DNA of 64,000 bases from Hemileia vastatrix. Its lineage: Eukaryota; Basidiomycota; Pucciniomycetes; Pucciniales; Zaghouaniaceae. A model generated the notes under the pieces. It did no database searches. It was given only the letters and a program-made list of their open reading frames with translations, and had not been told where the DNA came from. Below, in pieces: positions 53,201-63,237 of this stretch; position 1 is the stretch's first letter; each line of letters begins with the position of its first letter. The position numbers and the translations under genes are program-made. Location of the stretch: NCBI GenBank assembly GCA_030280995.1, contig JASXTE010000016.1:24823501-24887500 (forward strand), in the 5' to 3' direction.

Positions 53201-53404
53201 CATCTCATTGGATTCTCTTCCTTTATACGGGGAATTTGTTACTGACTCAATGTGTAAGACTGTGTTAAAAGAATTTATTTTAAATTTCCTCTTACCATTC
53301 ATGCCAATTGTAAAATTGTTATTAGCAGGGTCTAATTTTACACCAAATTTAGTCAGAATATCATTTCCATTGATAAAACAGTTACTACAGTTAGTATTAT
53401 CCAT
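50273..53404 (-). CDS. RT, RNase H and integrase of element G
   Basis: The open part of Pol is 1043 codons. It starts inside the protease C-terminal region, so the Met at 53404 is not a true start. RT has LDGNKGYHKVPVEKNSQ, MPFGPKNAPSVFQ and YIDDIIVFS. RNase H has TDASFIGLG, LECLAVVWALEK and TDCSAVKSLL. The integrase finger is CHDDILAGHF ... YDSCQKSKR; where A has CDSC, this copy has YDSC, a lost zinc ligand. The D-D-E core (NMDFVTG, SDRDPKF, GLAERMI) is complete. It is close to A along its length. Confidence 0.85.
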   Translation of the reverse strand: MDNTNCSNCFINGNDILTKFGVKLDPANNNFTIGMNGKRKFKINSFNTVLHIESVTNSPYKGRESNEMEPLETEISKASFGTQISKTEKDNILELIKAFPMAFAHGTNEFGLVKDHEMIISLTCDMDNIPASLKKKPYPASPMKRKDIEDNIKMLLQMNILEKVETTPKYCVISLVLISYEQDKARLCGDYRALNTFTVDDIYPLPRIASIHTTLKGAKYISCLDGNKGYHKVPVEKNSQNFLLITTHMGIYKYVRMPFGPKNAPSVFQKLMDITFHNEMIEGWLMVYIDDIIVFSKTLDEHLIHLRKVFQKMDEIKMTLALKKCKFGFESLKVLGHIVSGLQICVDQNKVAAIKNIGIPQNVKDVQSFLGMCGYYRQYIKNYQSIAAPLTTLIKKSEAFIWNTERQQAFDKLKECLMTAPILGLPDFQLPFVLYTDASFIGLGAALHQKQLIEGKMSEVVICYISRTLRSGELKYGYTQLECLAVVWALEKLHYYLEDQKFALITDCSAVKSLLNMKTPNRHMFRWQFAVQEYRGRMTITHRAGTLHSNVDLLSRVPLPNNDDNPAYVPESEIINIYGIYIVDLEDEFIQSILDNYNSDPELSRLTTIINDSSNASMNVLIKTLPIKYKEALEKGKFSIEDGFIYYRKKLSNVIVIPPSMKELMLSICHDDILAGHFDYHKTLTRVKNTAWWINMSEDVQKYVETYDSCQKSKRLTGKRAGLLQQIEQPKAPWEIINMDFVTGLPIAGHKIYNSCWVIVDRFTKMCKFIPTHKEVSAKDLAFLCWTQMLNTAGFPKAIVSDRDPKFTSEFWTSLMDVSGCQLKLSTAHHPQTDGLAERMIQPLEDMIRRYCACGLNFKDNDKFTHDWVTFIPGLEFAYNSTVHSVTGKKPFELWLGYVPNTPAKTLNKLPRLDIYPGTKSFLQMQELCRKHAQECINKAFEYEKKRWDKAHKEQMFKEGDEVLISTLHFNLNGNVKLKDPFIGPFVVKKMVGNNAVEVILYAPYDRKHPVFPISLIKPYHSNDTALFPRRSGRHKHQPEEIV

Positions 53405-53518
53405 TGCTACAAAGTCACAAGTTACTCTTACATAACCATGTTGATGTTTAAAGAAAACAGCAGCTTTGTATTTACCAATGGGGTGTAGTACTGATCCAAA
53501 ACCTCTCCAATTTTTATT

Positions 53519-53950
53519 TTAAAGTGGTTCAAGCTTAAACTTATATTCACTATCAATTTTCTGTAATGTATTAGTGGAAACAACAGAACCAGAAGCTCCT
53601 GTGTCCAGTAATATATTAACACTTTCACCAGAAATGATAGCTGGAACCGTGATAGGTGTCATTCTAAAGTTATCAGCTTGTATATCCTTAATGATTTCAG
53701 CATCCTCAAAATTCATTAAAGATTCATTTGAGTCCATATTTAATATTGGATTTTCAAAGATGGACAAATCATCTTCCAACATACAGACTTCATTTTCATC
53801 ACTATATGAGATATTGCTGTCATAATCACTTGATTTTTTACTTTTTTCAGTTTCAGTTTCAGATTCACGTTGATTTTCAACAATATTTATGTTTTTCTCA
53901 CATTTGTGACCTTTGACCCAAGGTTTGTTACACTTATAACAAGTATTTGT
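53519..53950 (-). pseudogene. Zinc knuckle and protease of element G
   Basis: CYKCNKPWVKGHKC (the CX2CX7HXC form also seen in A) is followed by an acidic linker and the protease motif ILLDTGASGSVVS. A TAA at 53519-53521 separates it from Pol, in the same frame. Upstream it is out of frame with Gag because of a T-run at about 54040. Confidence 0.75.
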
Positions 53951-54024
53951 TTCATACTTCTTAGGTACTACAGGTGCAGTAGGTTTTTTCTGCTTCTCAT
54001 GAAGTGTTTTTGAATTCTGAGTTT

Positions 54025-55566
54025 TTACAGGTTCAAAATTTTTTTATAAGTGGAATACCTTGATTCATACTTATGGTTTAATAATATTTCATTGCAAATA
54101 TTAATAAAGTCAGAATATTCAGTAACATTTAATGTTCTAGCTTTAACAACGTCTCTGACAGATATAGGTAATTTATATATTATCTTATCTTTCCATAAGT
54201 TAAAATCCATATGAGGCTCAATCGCTTTTAATATTTTGTGTAAATTCATTAAAAATACCATAGGTTTGTCACCATTCAACAGATTATACCTAGTCTTCTC
54301 ATAAAGTCTCTGCTGAGTAAGCCTGAATTTAGAACCTCCAAATTGTTTTTCAATAAGTTGTTTCCATTCAGCCCAAGAATTATCTTTACCCTCACTCAAG
54401 ACAGCTTCAAACCATAATAAAGCAACATCCTTAAATAAAGAAATTAATTTTGAAGTTATTTCTTCATCAGGTAACTTATATGAGAATTTCAAGTTGTCAA
54501 TTCTTTGAATAAAATGTTGCCAATCAGAGCTGGCTTCCCCATCATAAGTTGGGTACTGATCTATCTTAGGCCAGTTTTTCTGATTGGATTTTATCTCACT
54601 AATCTTAGGTAAATTCAACAACTCATTCACTTTTGATAAATGGTCTTGTATTTCATCCTGCACGGATTTGTGACTTAAATTTTCAGATTTGACACTACCA
54701 CCAGATGGTTTTAATCGTGGTGGTATAGGGAAGGAATGAGATTCACTTTTGCCAATGAAAGGATTTTTATTATATTGATTATACTTATGATTATCCTGGT
54801 TCATTAGTAGATTGGCAGTTTCAATCTCAACTTTAGTTAATCTTTGTAGTAACTCAGAGACACTTTGATTTGTCTGGGAAAAAGATAACTTTGTTCTTGA
54901 TTCATTTTTCAATAAATGTGTTTCATATAATTTTTCTAACTCACAGAATTTGTTTGAAAGTTCATTATATTTATTACTTAATGAATCATATTTAATAGTT
55001 AGAGACAAATTTTCTTTCTCTAATTCCTTGTTACGTGTTGCTAATTGAGAAATGTTTTATGTCAAGGATGAAATTGTATCACTAGTGAGCTTAACTGTCT
55101 GTTCCTCACAATCAGTCATTCTATTCCACAATGCTGAAACAATTCTATGGACAGTTGGATTATTGTTAAAATATTCCATGTCTTCCTTTTCAATTCTCTC
55201 ACTCTCCTGTGAACTTCTCATCTCACTAGTAGGAGGTTGCAACTGAGGGTTAACTGTATTATCATTGTAAATAGTACTGTTATTGTGGACAAAAGCCAAG
55301 TCAGGTGTATCTACTCTAAAACCTAAATTTCTTAAATCCTCCTCTATTTTTTGTACAGATTTAACATCAATAGAATTACCTATATTGTAATTATCAGTAT
55401 TATTTTCAATCTGAGAGGGTAATCTACTTACCAAGGGATGGTTTCCAGTCCTCATTTTTGGCGCTTTTTTCCTTTGTAAGGGTGAGCTGAGGAAGTCAGA
55501 TGAGGTGGAAGATCCCTGTTGCAACTGTTTCTTGTCCACTGTTGATGAAGCCAGTCCCATTTCCAT
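54025..55566 (-). pseudogene. Gag of element G
   Basis: Two open pieces (55566-55057, 55008-54025) lie in one frame, separated by a TAA. The frame begins MEMGLASSTV, as in A (MEMGLSNES). It carries a coiled coil (KYDSLSNKYNELSNKFCELE) and the capsid-like KNWPKIDQYPTYDG ... QFGGSKFRLTQQRLYEKTR block. A frame shift near 54040 cuts it from the zinc knuckle. A splice-donor-like GTAAGT is at 55426-55431. Confidence 0.78.
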
Positions 55567-55976
55567 TTGTCTACCAGAAAAATTTTCTCCTGGGAGTGAG
55601 TTGACCCGCCTTGGGTAGGGGGTTGCTTATTTGACTGACTGGGCTGGCCTCCCTTTAACTCTGCCAATGCCTGATTCATCTGCTGAAACCCTACCTTGCA
55701 ATTGTTTTGCAATTGCTCTACCTCTTTGAACATGAGTGATTTGGATTCTTCAAACTTCACAACCTGTTTGGCCAGGTGGGACAGTTGATCCTGAAGAGGA
55801 GGAGAAGTCTTTTTTATAGTTATCTTTTTAAGAGGGTGTCCTTTTCCTCTATACTCATGCTTTCTGCCTGGGGGTATTGTTGACCCTCCATGGTGATGTC
55901 CTTGAAAGTTTTTGTTAGCTTTAGACCTGGTATTATAAGCTGGCTTTTCACTTACATTGTCCTGGGGAGCACTCAT
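55452..55976 (-). CDS. ORF1 of element G (174 aa)
   Basis: It is the first frame after the leader and overlaps the start of Gag by 115 bases in another frame. It encodes a basic N-terminus (YNTRSKANKNFQGHHHGG), a coiled coil (DQLSHLAKQVVKFEES), DKWKWDWLHQQW and a basic end HPYKGKKRQK. The counterpart in A is wholly overlapped by Gag-Pol. Function unknown; the charged helical make-up would suit a nucleic-acid-binding accessory protein. Confidence 0.6.
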   Translation of the reverse strand: MSAPQDNVSEKPAYNTRSKANKNFQGHHHGGSTIPPGRKHEYRGKGHPLKKITIKKTSPPLQDQLSHLAKQVVKFEESKSLMFKEVEQLQNNCKVGFQQMNQALAELKGGQPSQSNKQPPTQGGSTHSQEKIFLVDKWKWDWLHQQWTRNSCNRDLPPHLTSSAHPYKGKKRQK

Positions 55977-56485
55977 ATTGTTAAAAATGACAATATTTTA
56001 CGTCTACAAAAAGAAAAAACTCTATGTAATTAGTAGACAAAAGATATTAGCAATGTTATTACTAATAAAAAAGCAATGGAGCTTACCCTGAATTTATATC
56101 TTTATTTATTTAAATAACTTATAAGAAAAATTCAAAAAAATCTGTTAAAAATATAATAATAAGTTTAACTAGACCTCTATAAGGGTGAATAAGTAGCTTA
56201 CCAAGCTTTAACCAAATACCAATTTAATTGGGTGTTATATTGGTGTCCAAATACCAAGTGAAATTGGGTTTATATTGGGTACAGTTATTACTGTAAATAC
56301 CTTATTTTTGTGATAAAAATTAGTACAATTATTTAAAGGGTTCTTTTCCGCAATAACTGAGCTATGATGACCCACTAATATGCAGCAGACCCAAATATTT
56401 GGTTATTTTGAGCTGTACTAAGGTAAAATTTACATCCCAAGGCTTATACTAAATAATAAGTAAAATATAAGGAAAGACCCCCAAT
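55977..56485 (-). other. 5' leader of element G
   Basis: No gene is seen. A roughly 35-bp tandem pair (CCAAATACCAATTTAATTGG, then CCAAATACCAAGTGAAATTG) lies at 56213-56282. The primer site is adjacent to the LTR at 56472-56484. Confidence 0.6.
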
Positions 56486-57658
56486 TGTCAGTATAGTCTA
56501 GTATATAAGTATGATATAATAGTGTTTATTTATAGTCCTACTACTTATTGATAAATGATTTAGTTATTAAACCTCAGGGGAAGACTAATAAAATAGTTAT
56601 ACTCAAATAAAACTCACAATACTTGGATTTTAATGCGTGCTAGTGGTGGAAAATAGATATATAAAATATAGTTATAGCTTATATAAAGATAATATCAATT
56701 TATAATGGCTTTATAATATATTTTTGAATTCTAATAATTGTATTGAAGTGTTTGTTTGAATTGTAGTAATTGAATTATGATAAATAACCGTCAAAATCCC
56801 TTCTTACTTATACCCAAATCAACTGGAGTGCACAGACCTTCAATCCAGATGATGTCACTGCTATCCCCGGAAATTACAGCACTTTGAGGGCCCATCAACT
56901 CCCCATGGCGTCTACTTCAAGAAGTTTTAACACCCAGACCTCCACTAAGGACCCTCCATCACTATTAATAATAACACAGATCTATACCATAAATAGAAAA
57001 TCCAGATAAAAGCGGATACCATAAAGAAACAGGTAAAATAAACAATCAAAAAGAGATTTAATGAAACCAAAAGCGTATAAAAGAAACAAATAAAATGTCC
57101 AAGCCCCCAATAACATCCCCAAGCATCTATATTAACCCAGAAATGTCCATCCAACCCATAAATCCCTGAATAACCATCCAAGGAAGTAAATTAAGTTGTC
57201 CAAACTGGGTGTATGCGCCTGATATAGGTGTCTATGCTTCTGTAGGCATTGTGAGTCCACTGAGTTTGTCCATATGACCTAAAATATGCAGAAAAACAAA
57301 GTTTATAGGCTATTAAGGGGCTAAAACCCACTTATATACCTAAATATACATAATATACTGCATATTTCACTGAATATGAGATTTATGTATACATATAAAC
57401 TTATGTATGTCAATAATTACTTCAAATCACTTAAGATAAGTATATTATGACTCCATTAACACTATAATAAGTATTATTAGACCATGGATAAGCTATTTAA
57501 ACTACTATAAGTTATATAATAGAATAATAATTATATATATAATAAAATAATATATATTATTATTTCAACCTTATTTTTAAGATATAAGCTTAATTTACTT
57601 AAGGTTATCTTATTTTAAGCATAAGAAATACTCAGTCCTAGGGATATCTAGGCTGACA
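56486..57658 (-). repeat. 5' LTR of element G
   Basis: This is a 1173-bp LTR with TG...CA ends, followed by ATCTG. Confidence 0.92.
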
Positions 57659-57663
57659 ATCTG

Positions 57664-58630
57664 CCCCTGCTACACACCATTCTGTTAAACCTTCAGAACC
57701 AGGACCATATAATTCTAATTCACTGGAAGACTTCATGAGACTTTTTATGAATACCCTTTCAAATTTAACGTCTTCGGAGGGATCAAAATTCAAAACTCCT
57801 TCCATGAAATCTCCTGATAGATTTGATGGAGAACATCCAGACACATTGCAACCCTTCTTGCAAACATGCAACCTGCTGTTCCATAATGATCCTCGAACCT
57901 TTAATAATGACCGATTGAAGGTTGTTTATGCTTCTTCATTCCTAGCCGGAAAGGCAGCAAGGTGGTTTGAACCTTATCTTCTCATGCTCTCTGCAACAGA
58001 GACCCACTTACTCATCAATAATTGGGAAAAATTCAAAGACCAACTTTTTACGTTGTTTGGCGACCCTAACAAAACTGACAACGCGGAAATTGAACTGGAC
58101 TTCCTTTGCATGAGTGATAATGGTAAAGCCTCTGAATACATCTCAAATTTCAGAGCACTTCAAACTCGAGTAGGTTGGAATGATGCTGCCCTCAAGTATC
58201 ATTTCAAAAAGGGACTTCCTTCCAGGATTCTGGATCAATTAAATCTTCACGGTCAGAAGATGACTACTTTAACGGATTTAATGGATCAAACCCTTGAACT
58301 TGACGGCGTTTACCAAGGACGACTTCAACATTGTTGATACGCAAACAAATCTCAAAGCCTAAATTTTAAATCGGGACCTTCTTCACACCCACAGACAACT
58401 CAATCCAAACCTAATAAGGGAAAGGACAAACCTCAACCAAAAAGATTGACCTCAGGCAATATCAGTAAAGTACTGGATCCTAAAGAGGAAATCAAAGAAG
58501 CTGAGAGGAATAGGTGAGCAGATAATGGGTTATGTATGTATTTTGGGGGTAAGCACAAGCTGGAAGATTGTGTAAAATTGAAGGAAAAAGAAGGTACTAG
58601 TTTGAAGTCAAAAAACTAGTAGATAGTTTA
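57664..58630 (+). pseudogene. Gag of element H, 3' piece
   Basis: It continues H's Gag after element G. The capsid-like core shows SPDRFDGEHPDTLQPFLQTC, SFLAGKAARWFEPYL, WEKFKDQLFTLFGDPNKT and YHFKKGLPSRILDQL, typical of Ty3/gypsy Gag. A TGA at 58335 and further stops follow. The knuckle CMYFGGKHKLEDC has Phe where the second Cys belongs. Confidence 0.85.
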
Positions 58631-58633
58631 CTT

Positions 58634-59035
58634 GTGTGCAAAGCAAACTATCTTATCTCTCCCAGTGCACAGAACCTCCATGTCTTAAGGACTGGAGTTG
58701 CCTTAAACCACTTGAGATTCATTCTTTTTAAGGAGGATACCCCCTTCAGTTGTCTTATAGACTCTGGAGCTTCAATTTCTTTTGTAAGTTTATCTTTTGC
58801 TGAGAAGTTACAGCTGACATTTACAGATATCAATAAAACTCCAATTTACTTGGTTGAATCAGAGGAACCCAAATATTGGGTCAGTAAGAAAGTTTTATGG
58901 GTTTTCAACTTTCTGAACATTCCCCCCTTTGAGTGGGAATCATCAGTCTTGGACGCCCCAAGGATGGAAGATACCATTCTTGGCCATGAATTTTTAACGC
59001 ATTGGAATCCTGAAATTGATTGGACACGGGGATAG
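58634..59035 (+). pseudogene. Aspartic protease of element H
   Basis: FSCLIDSGASISFVSLSFAE is the active-site motif, and DTILGHEFLTHWNPEIDW is the C-terminal flap/ILG region. The domain is open by itself but separated by stops on both sides (TAG at 59033). Confidence 0.8.
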
Positions 59036-59071
59036 ATCACCCCACGTACTAATTATATTTCTGATTCTTCA

Positions 59072-60858
59072 ATGCAGGTCAATAGGGAGTTAAACAACCC
59101 GCCTGACAATGTCCTGCTAGAGGAAAAATCTCTGCCAGATGACTTGCAAGCATCTGATATTTCTTTAAATGAGAAATTGGCTAACCCTTCTAGCTCGATG
59201 ACTTCACTTGAAGAGGATTTAAATTGCCTTGAAGCAATCAAATTATGCTATCTCAATTCTGGTCTTCCCTCGACAGATTCCCTTGAAGATGATGAGGACA
59301 ATCAATTTGATGTTGAAGCCATTAAATCAACTCTACAAGAAATCTATCATGATTTCCTCGATGTTTTTCAATCCGCAAGGCCGATAAGTTACCACCTTAT
59401 CGACCCTATGACCATCAGATAGAGTTAATAGGTCCAGTACCTCCAGCAGGTCCTGTTTATTCTTTGTCAAAGGAAGAATCTCAAGTTCTTTGAGACTACA
59501 TTGCAGAGAATGTAGCCAAAGGTTTCATCAGAGACAGTAAATCTCCAACCGGCTCCCCTGTTCTCTTTATAAAAAAGAAGGATGGTTGTCTTAGGTTGTG
59601 TGTTGACTATCGAAAGCTCAACACAGTCACTAAGAAGAATGCATATCCTGTTCCTCCTATGTCATTGCTTTTTAACCTTTTTAATGGTGCTAATTTCTTT
59701 TCTATAATTGATCTTAGAGGCGCTTAAAATCTTATTTGCATTGCGGAAGGTCATGAACCACTGACTGCAATGCGCACTAGATTTGGTAGTTTTGAATATT
59801 TAGTTATGCCTTTTGGATTGTGTAATGCACCATCTACTTTTCAAACTTTTGTCAATGACATCTTTCAAGATGTTGTCAAACAATTTTTTGTCGTCTATTA
59901 AGATGATATTTTAATTTTCTCGAAGACACTGGATGAACATATTCATCATGTTCGACAGTTTTTAAATCGGCTTCGAGATCATGTACTCTACGCCAAGAAT
60001 AATAAATGTGAATTCCATCTTAAATCTAATGATTTTTTGGGTTTTACGTTATCCACTGATGGTTTAGTCATGGACAACAAAAAAGTCCAAAAGATCCTGG
60101 AATGGCCTGAGCCCAAATCCGTTAAATTCCTCCAGGGATTTTTGGGTTTTGCAAATTTCTATAGAAGATTTATTAAAGATTACTCTAAAACTATTTCCAA
60201 TCTTACTTCTCTTCTTAGAAAAGATATTCCTTTTGTTTTTACTTCCACAGCACAAAAGGAATTTGAAGCATTGAAGAGGGTGTTCACCACAGCTCCAATT
60301 CTTTGACACTTTGATCCTTCTGCTTCGACAATAGTCAAGACAAATGTGAGCGATTATGCTATCGCAGGGGGCATTTCTCAATTAAATCCTGAACCAAAAT
60401 TGTTTCATCCTGTTGCTTTTGAGTCACGCAAACTTGTTGCAGCAGAATTAAATTATGAAATTCATGACAAAGAGCTTTTAGCTATTATTCATTGTCTTAA
60501 AAAATGGCACTCTTTTCTTCTCAGCTTAGATAGTCCTTTTCAAATTTTAACAGACCATAATTCTTTGAAATACTTTATGTCTTCCAAAGTGTTTACCAGG
60601 TGTCAAGCCAGGTGGGCTGAATTTCTGTCTGAATTTTCTTTTTCTATTTCCTATTGCCCAGGTAAGAACTGCATTGTCCCAGATATCTTGTCACATCGGG
60701 ACGACATTTACCCACAGCGGATGGATGCATTTGCTGACAAGAACCCAGCAAATGTGAAATCAATCTTCAACAAATCAATGTTAACAACTCATAAACTTAA
60801 TTCAATGACAATCCAATCTTTTCATAATCCACTATCCAACATCCTCAAAGCTCAGTAA
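59072..60858 (+). pseudogene. Reverse transcriptase and RNase H of element H
   Basis: A linker (59072-59422) runs into RT after a one-base shift near 59385. RT shows [46 protein letters not shown] and VY-stop-DDILIFS, with the third YxDD position replaced by TAA. Other stops are at about 59492 (TGA), 59726 (TAA) and 60304 (TGA). RNase H has AVAFESRKL-type sequence (HPVAFESRKLVAAELNYEIH), DKELLAII and LTDHNSLKYF. The element cannot make active RT. Confidence 0.82.
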
Positions 60859-60906
60859 AAGGACAATTATTGTTTAGGGTTAAAAGACAAAATACTCTCG
60901 AAGAAA

Positions 60907-62265
60907 GTGGCCAAAAGATTTAGTATTGAATCAGGTCTATTAGTTTTCGAGGGAAGAGTAGTCATATCCAACAACAATGAAATAAAATTATGGATTTCTA
61001 ATAGTCGACATGATTCTCCATTAGCTGGTCATTTTGGGGTTGATAAAACCTACCAGTTAATAGTGAGGTATTTCTTCTGGCCAGGTATGACCAGGGAAAT
61101 CAAGGCCTATATAAAAGCTTGTTACAAATGTAATAGGAATAAGGCTCCCTGTCACCGGAAGCATGGGTTGCTTCAATCACTTCCTATTCCCTTTAAACCT
61201 TGGGAATCTTTATCAATGGATTTTATTTCTCAACTCCCTCTTTCTAATATTTTTGATGCTATATTAGTAATATTAGATAGATTTTCAAAAATGTCTATTT
61301 TTATTAAAACCACTACTACTGGTACAGCAGAAGATTTGTCAAAATTGTTTTTAGATTATGTATTTTCCAAAAACGGCTTACCTAATGATATTATTTCAGA
61401 TAGAGGCTCATTGTTTGTATCCACATTCTGGACCCAACTGTGTCGACAACTCAATATCACGAGGAACCTCTCCACAGCCTATCATCCTGAAACTGATGGG
61501 CAAACAGAAAGGGTCAACCAAATCCTCAAACAATACCTTCAAATGTATGTCAGTTACCAACAAGACAATTGGACCACATGGTTACCATTAGCCGAATTTG
61601 CTTATAATAACTTGACTCATTCTTTGACACAAAAATCTCCTTTCGAAACTGTTTATGGAAGACATCCTCTATTCAACTCAATCCATGTAGGAACTAATCA
61701 TCCTGCGGAACATTATCTTTGAACCATATCACAACTCCAAGAGGAACTTAAATTAAATTTGGAATCAGCGGTTCAAACGTACAAGGAACAGGCAGACAAA
61801 CTTCAACAAACTGCTCCTTCTTTTAAACCAGGCGACAAAGTATGGCTTGACACACGAGACATTCCAACAACCAGACTATCAAAGAAACTGGCTGAAAAAC
61901 GCTTGGGACAATTTGAAATTGACTCTGAAGTCTCTAAAACTGCATTTCGACTCAAGCTACCTCATAAATGGCAGGCTATTCACCCTGTTTCTCACGTATC
62001 TCTCCTGGAACTGGCTCAAGAAACAAACCTGGGCAAGAACCAACCTCCTCAGGAACCGGTCAAAGTAGAAGACCATCTAGAGTGGGAAGTAAGCCGCATC
62101 CTTGATTCAAGAATGTGCAAGGGGAAACTTTAATACCTCGTGGAATGGGAAGGCTTCCTCAATGACTCAGACAAAAAATCCTGTGAACTAGCCATCAATG
62201 TTTCTAACGCCCCTGAACTCCTAAAATCTTTTCATCTTAAATATCCTTTAAAAACAAAACCTTAA
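60907..62265 (+). pseudogene. Integrase and chromodomain of element H
   Basis: The finger is RHDSPLAGHFGVDKTY ... CYKCNRNK (HHCC complete). The catalytic core is LSMDFISQLP, IISDRGSLFVSTFW and YHPETDGQTERVNQ. After a TGA at 61720 the GPY/F-like module reads KRLGQFEIDSEVSKTAFRL. The chromodomain is LEWEVSRILDSRMCKGKL, then a TAA at 62131, then YLVEWEGFLNDSDKKSCE. The chromodomain places H among chromoviruses, which target methylated histones. The protein is not made intact. Confidence 0.85.
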
Positions 62266-63237
62266 AAATCTCTTTTATTTTTTCTTTCTCTTTTTTTTTT
62301 CTTTCTTCTCTTTTATTTTGTTCTTTTTAAAATCTAAAACATCTTTACTTCTTAAAAAATTCCTTAATTTTGTTTTCTTCTTTATTCTTTTTCTTTTCAA
62401 AATTTTTCAACCTTCTTTAAAATAAACAAAATAAAAATTAAATATAAAATAAAATAAAATAAAATTTCAAATTAAAAAATAAATAAATAAATAAAAAATC
62501 AAATTAAAATAAATCTAAATTAAATTAAAATTAAAAAATAAAATTAATAAAATTAAAATATTTTTTCTTTAAAAATTTTTCTTTTTTCCTTTTCAATTTT
62601 CTATATACATTCTTTTTTTAAAATTTCTTTTCCTCAAACTATCAAAATTTTTCACAAACGCAACATGACCATCTTATTGAGCTTCACTTCAGCCTCTAAA
62701 TCTCTCTTTTAAATCCTTTGAACAAATTACTTCTTTTCTTTCAAAACTCTTTTAAAAATTTATTTCTTCTCTTCTTTTCTTTCTTTTCTTTTTTCAAATA
62801 ACTAAATTCCTCAAATCTTCAATTAAAAAACTTTCATAAATAACAAATTTTTTCTTTTCATTAAATTTTATTTAAAACAAAATTATTTCAATCAATTATT
62901 TCTTTCTTCTTACTTAATTCTTTTTCTTTTCGAACTTTAAAACTAAAACTCCTTCAAATCAAATATTCTTTCTTTTCCTCTCTCATTTAAACTTCTTCTT
63001 TCAAAATTTTAAAACAAAAATTCTATTTAAATCTTTTTTCTGTCTTTTCCTTTTTCTCTCAAAATCTTATAAAAAAATATATATATTTAAATTTTCATGA
63101 AACAAAAAAATAAAATAACTAAATACAAATTGTTTTTTACTTTTCTTTTCTTTCTTTCATTTTCTCTTTCCATTTTTAATTCTCTCTTTTATTTTACCCC
63201 AAACCAATCCCTTCATCTTCTCCAAAATCTCCCTTAT
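62266..63237. other. Low-complexity A/T and C/T-rich stretch
   Basis: About 1 kb of TTTCTTTTC-type and AAATAAAATAA-type sequence lies downstream of H pol. I see no gene, polypurine tract or LTR here. Confidence 0.55.

Larger units (their letters stand above)
48815..57658 (-). mobile_element. Ty3/gypsy element G
   Basis: The element is 8844 bp, minus strand, with LTRs 56486-57658 (5') and 48815-49991 (3'), ends TGTCAGCC...CTGACA. A perfect duplication ATCTG (48810-48814, 57659-57663) lies within H's gag. The primer site on the minus strand is TGGGGGTCTTTCC; the polypurine tract is GTGAGGGAG. It is the same lineage as A but with unrelated LTR bodies. The coding region has a few stops and shifts. 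Confidence 0.92.
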
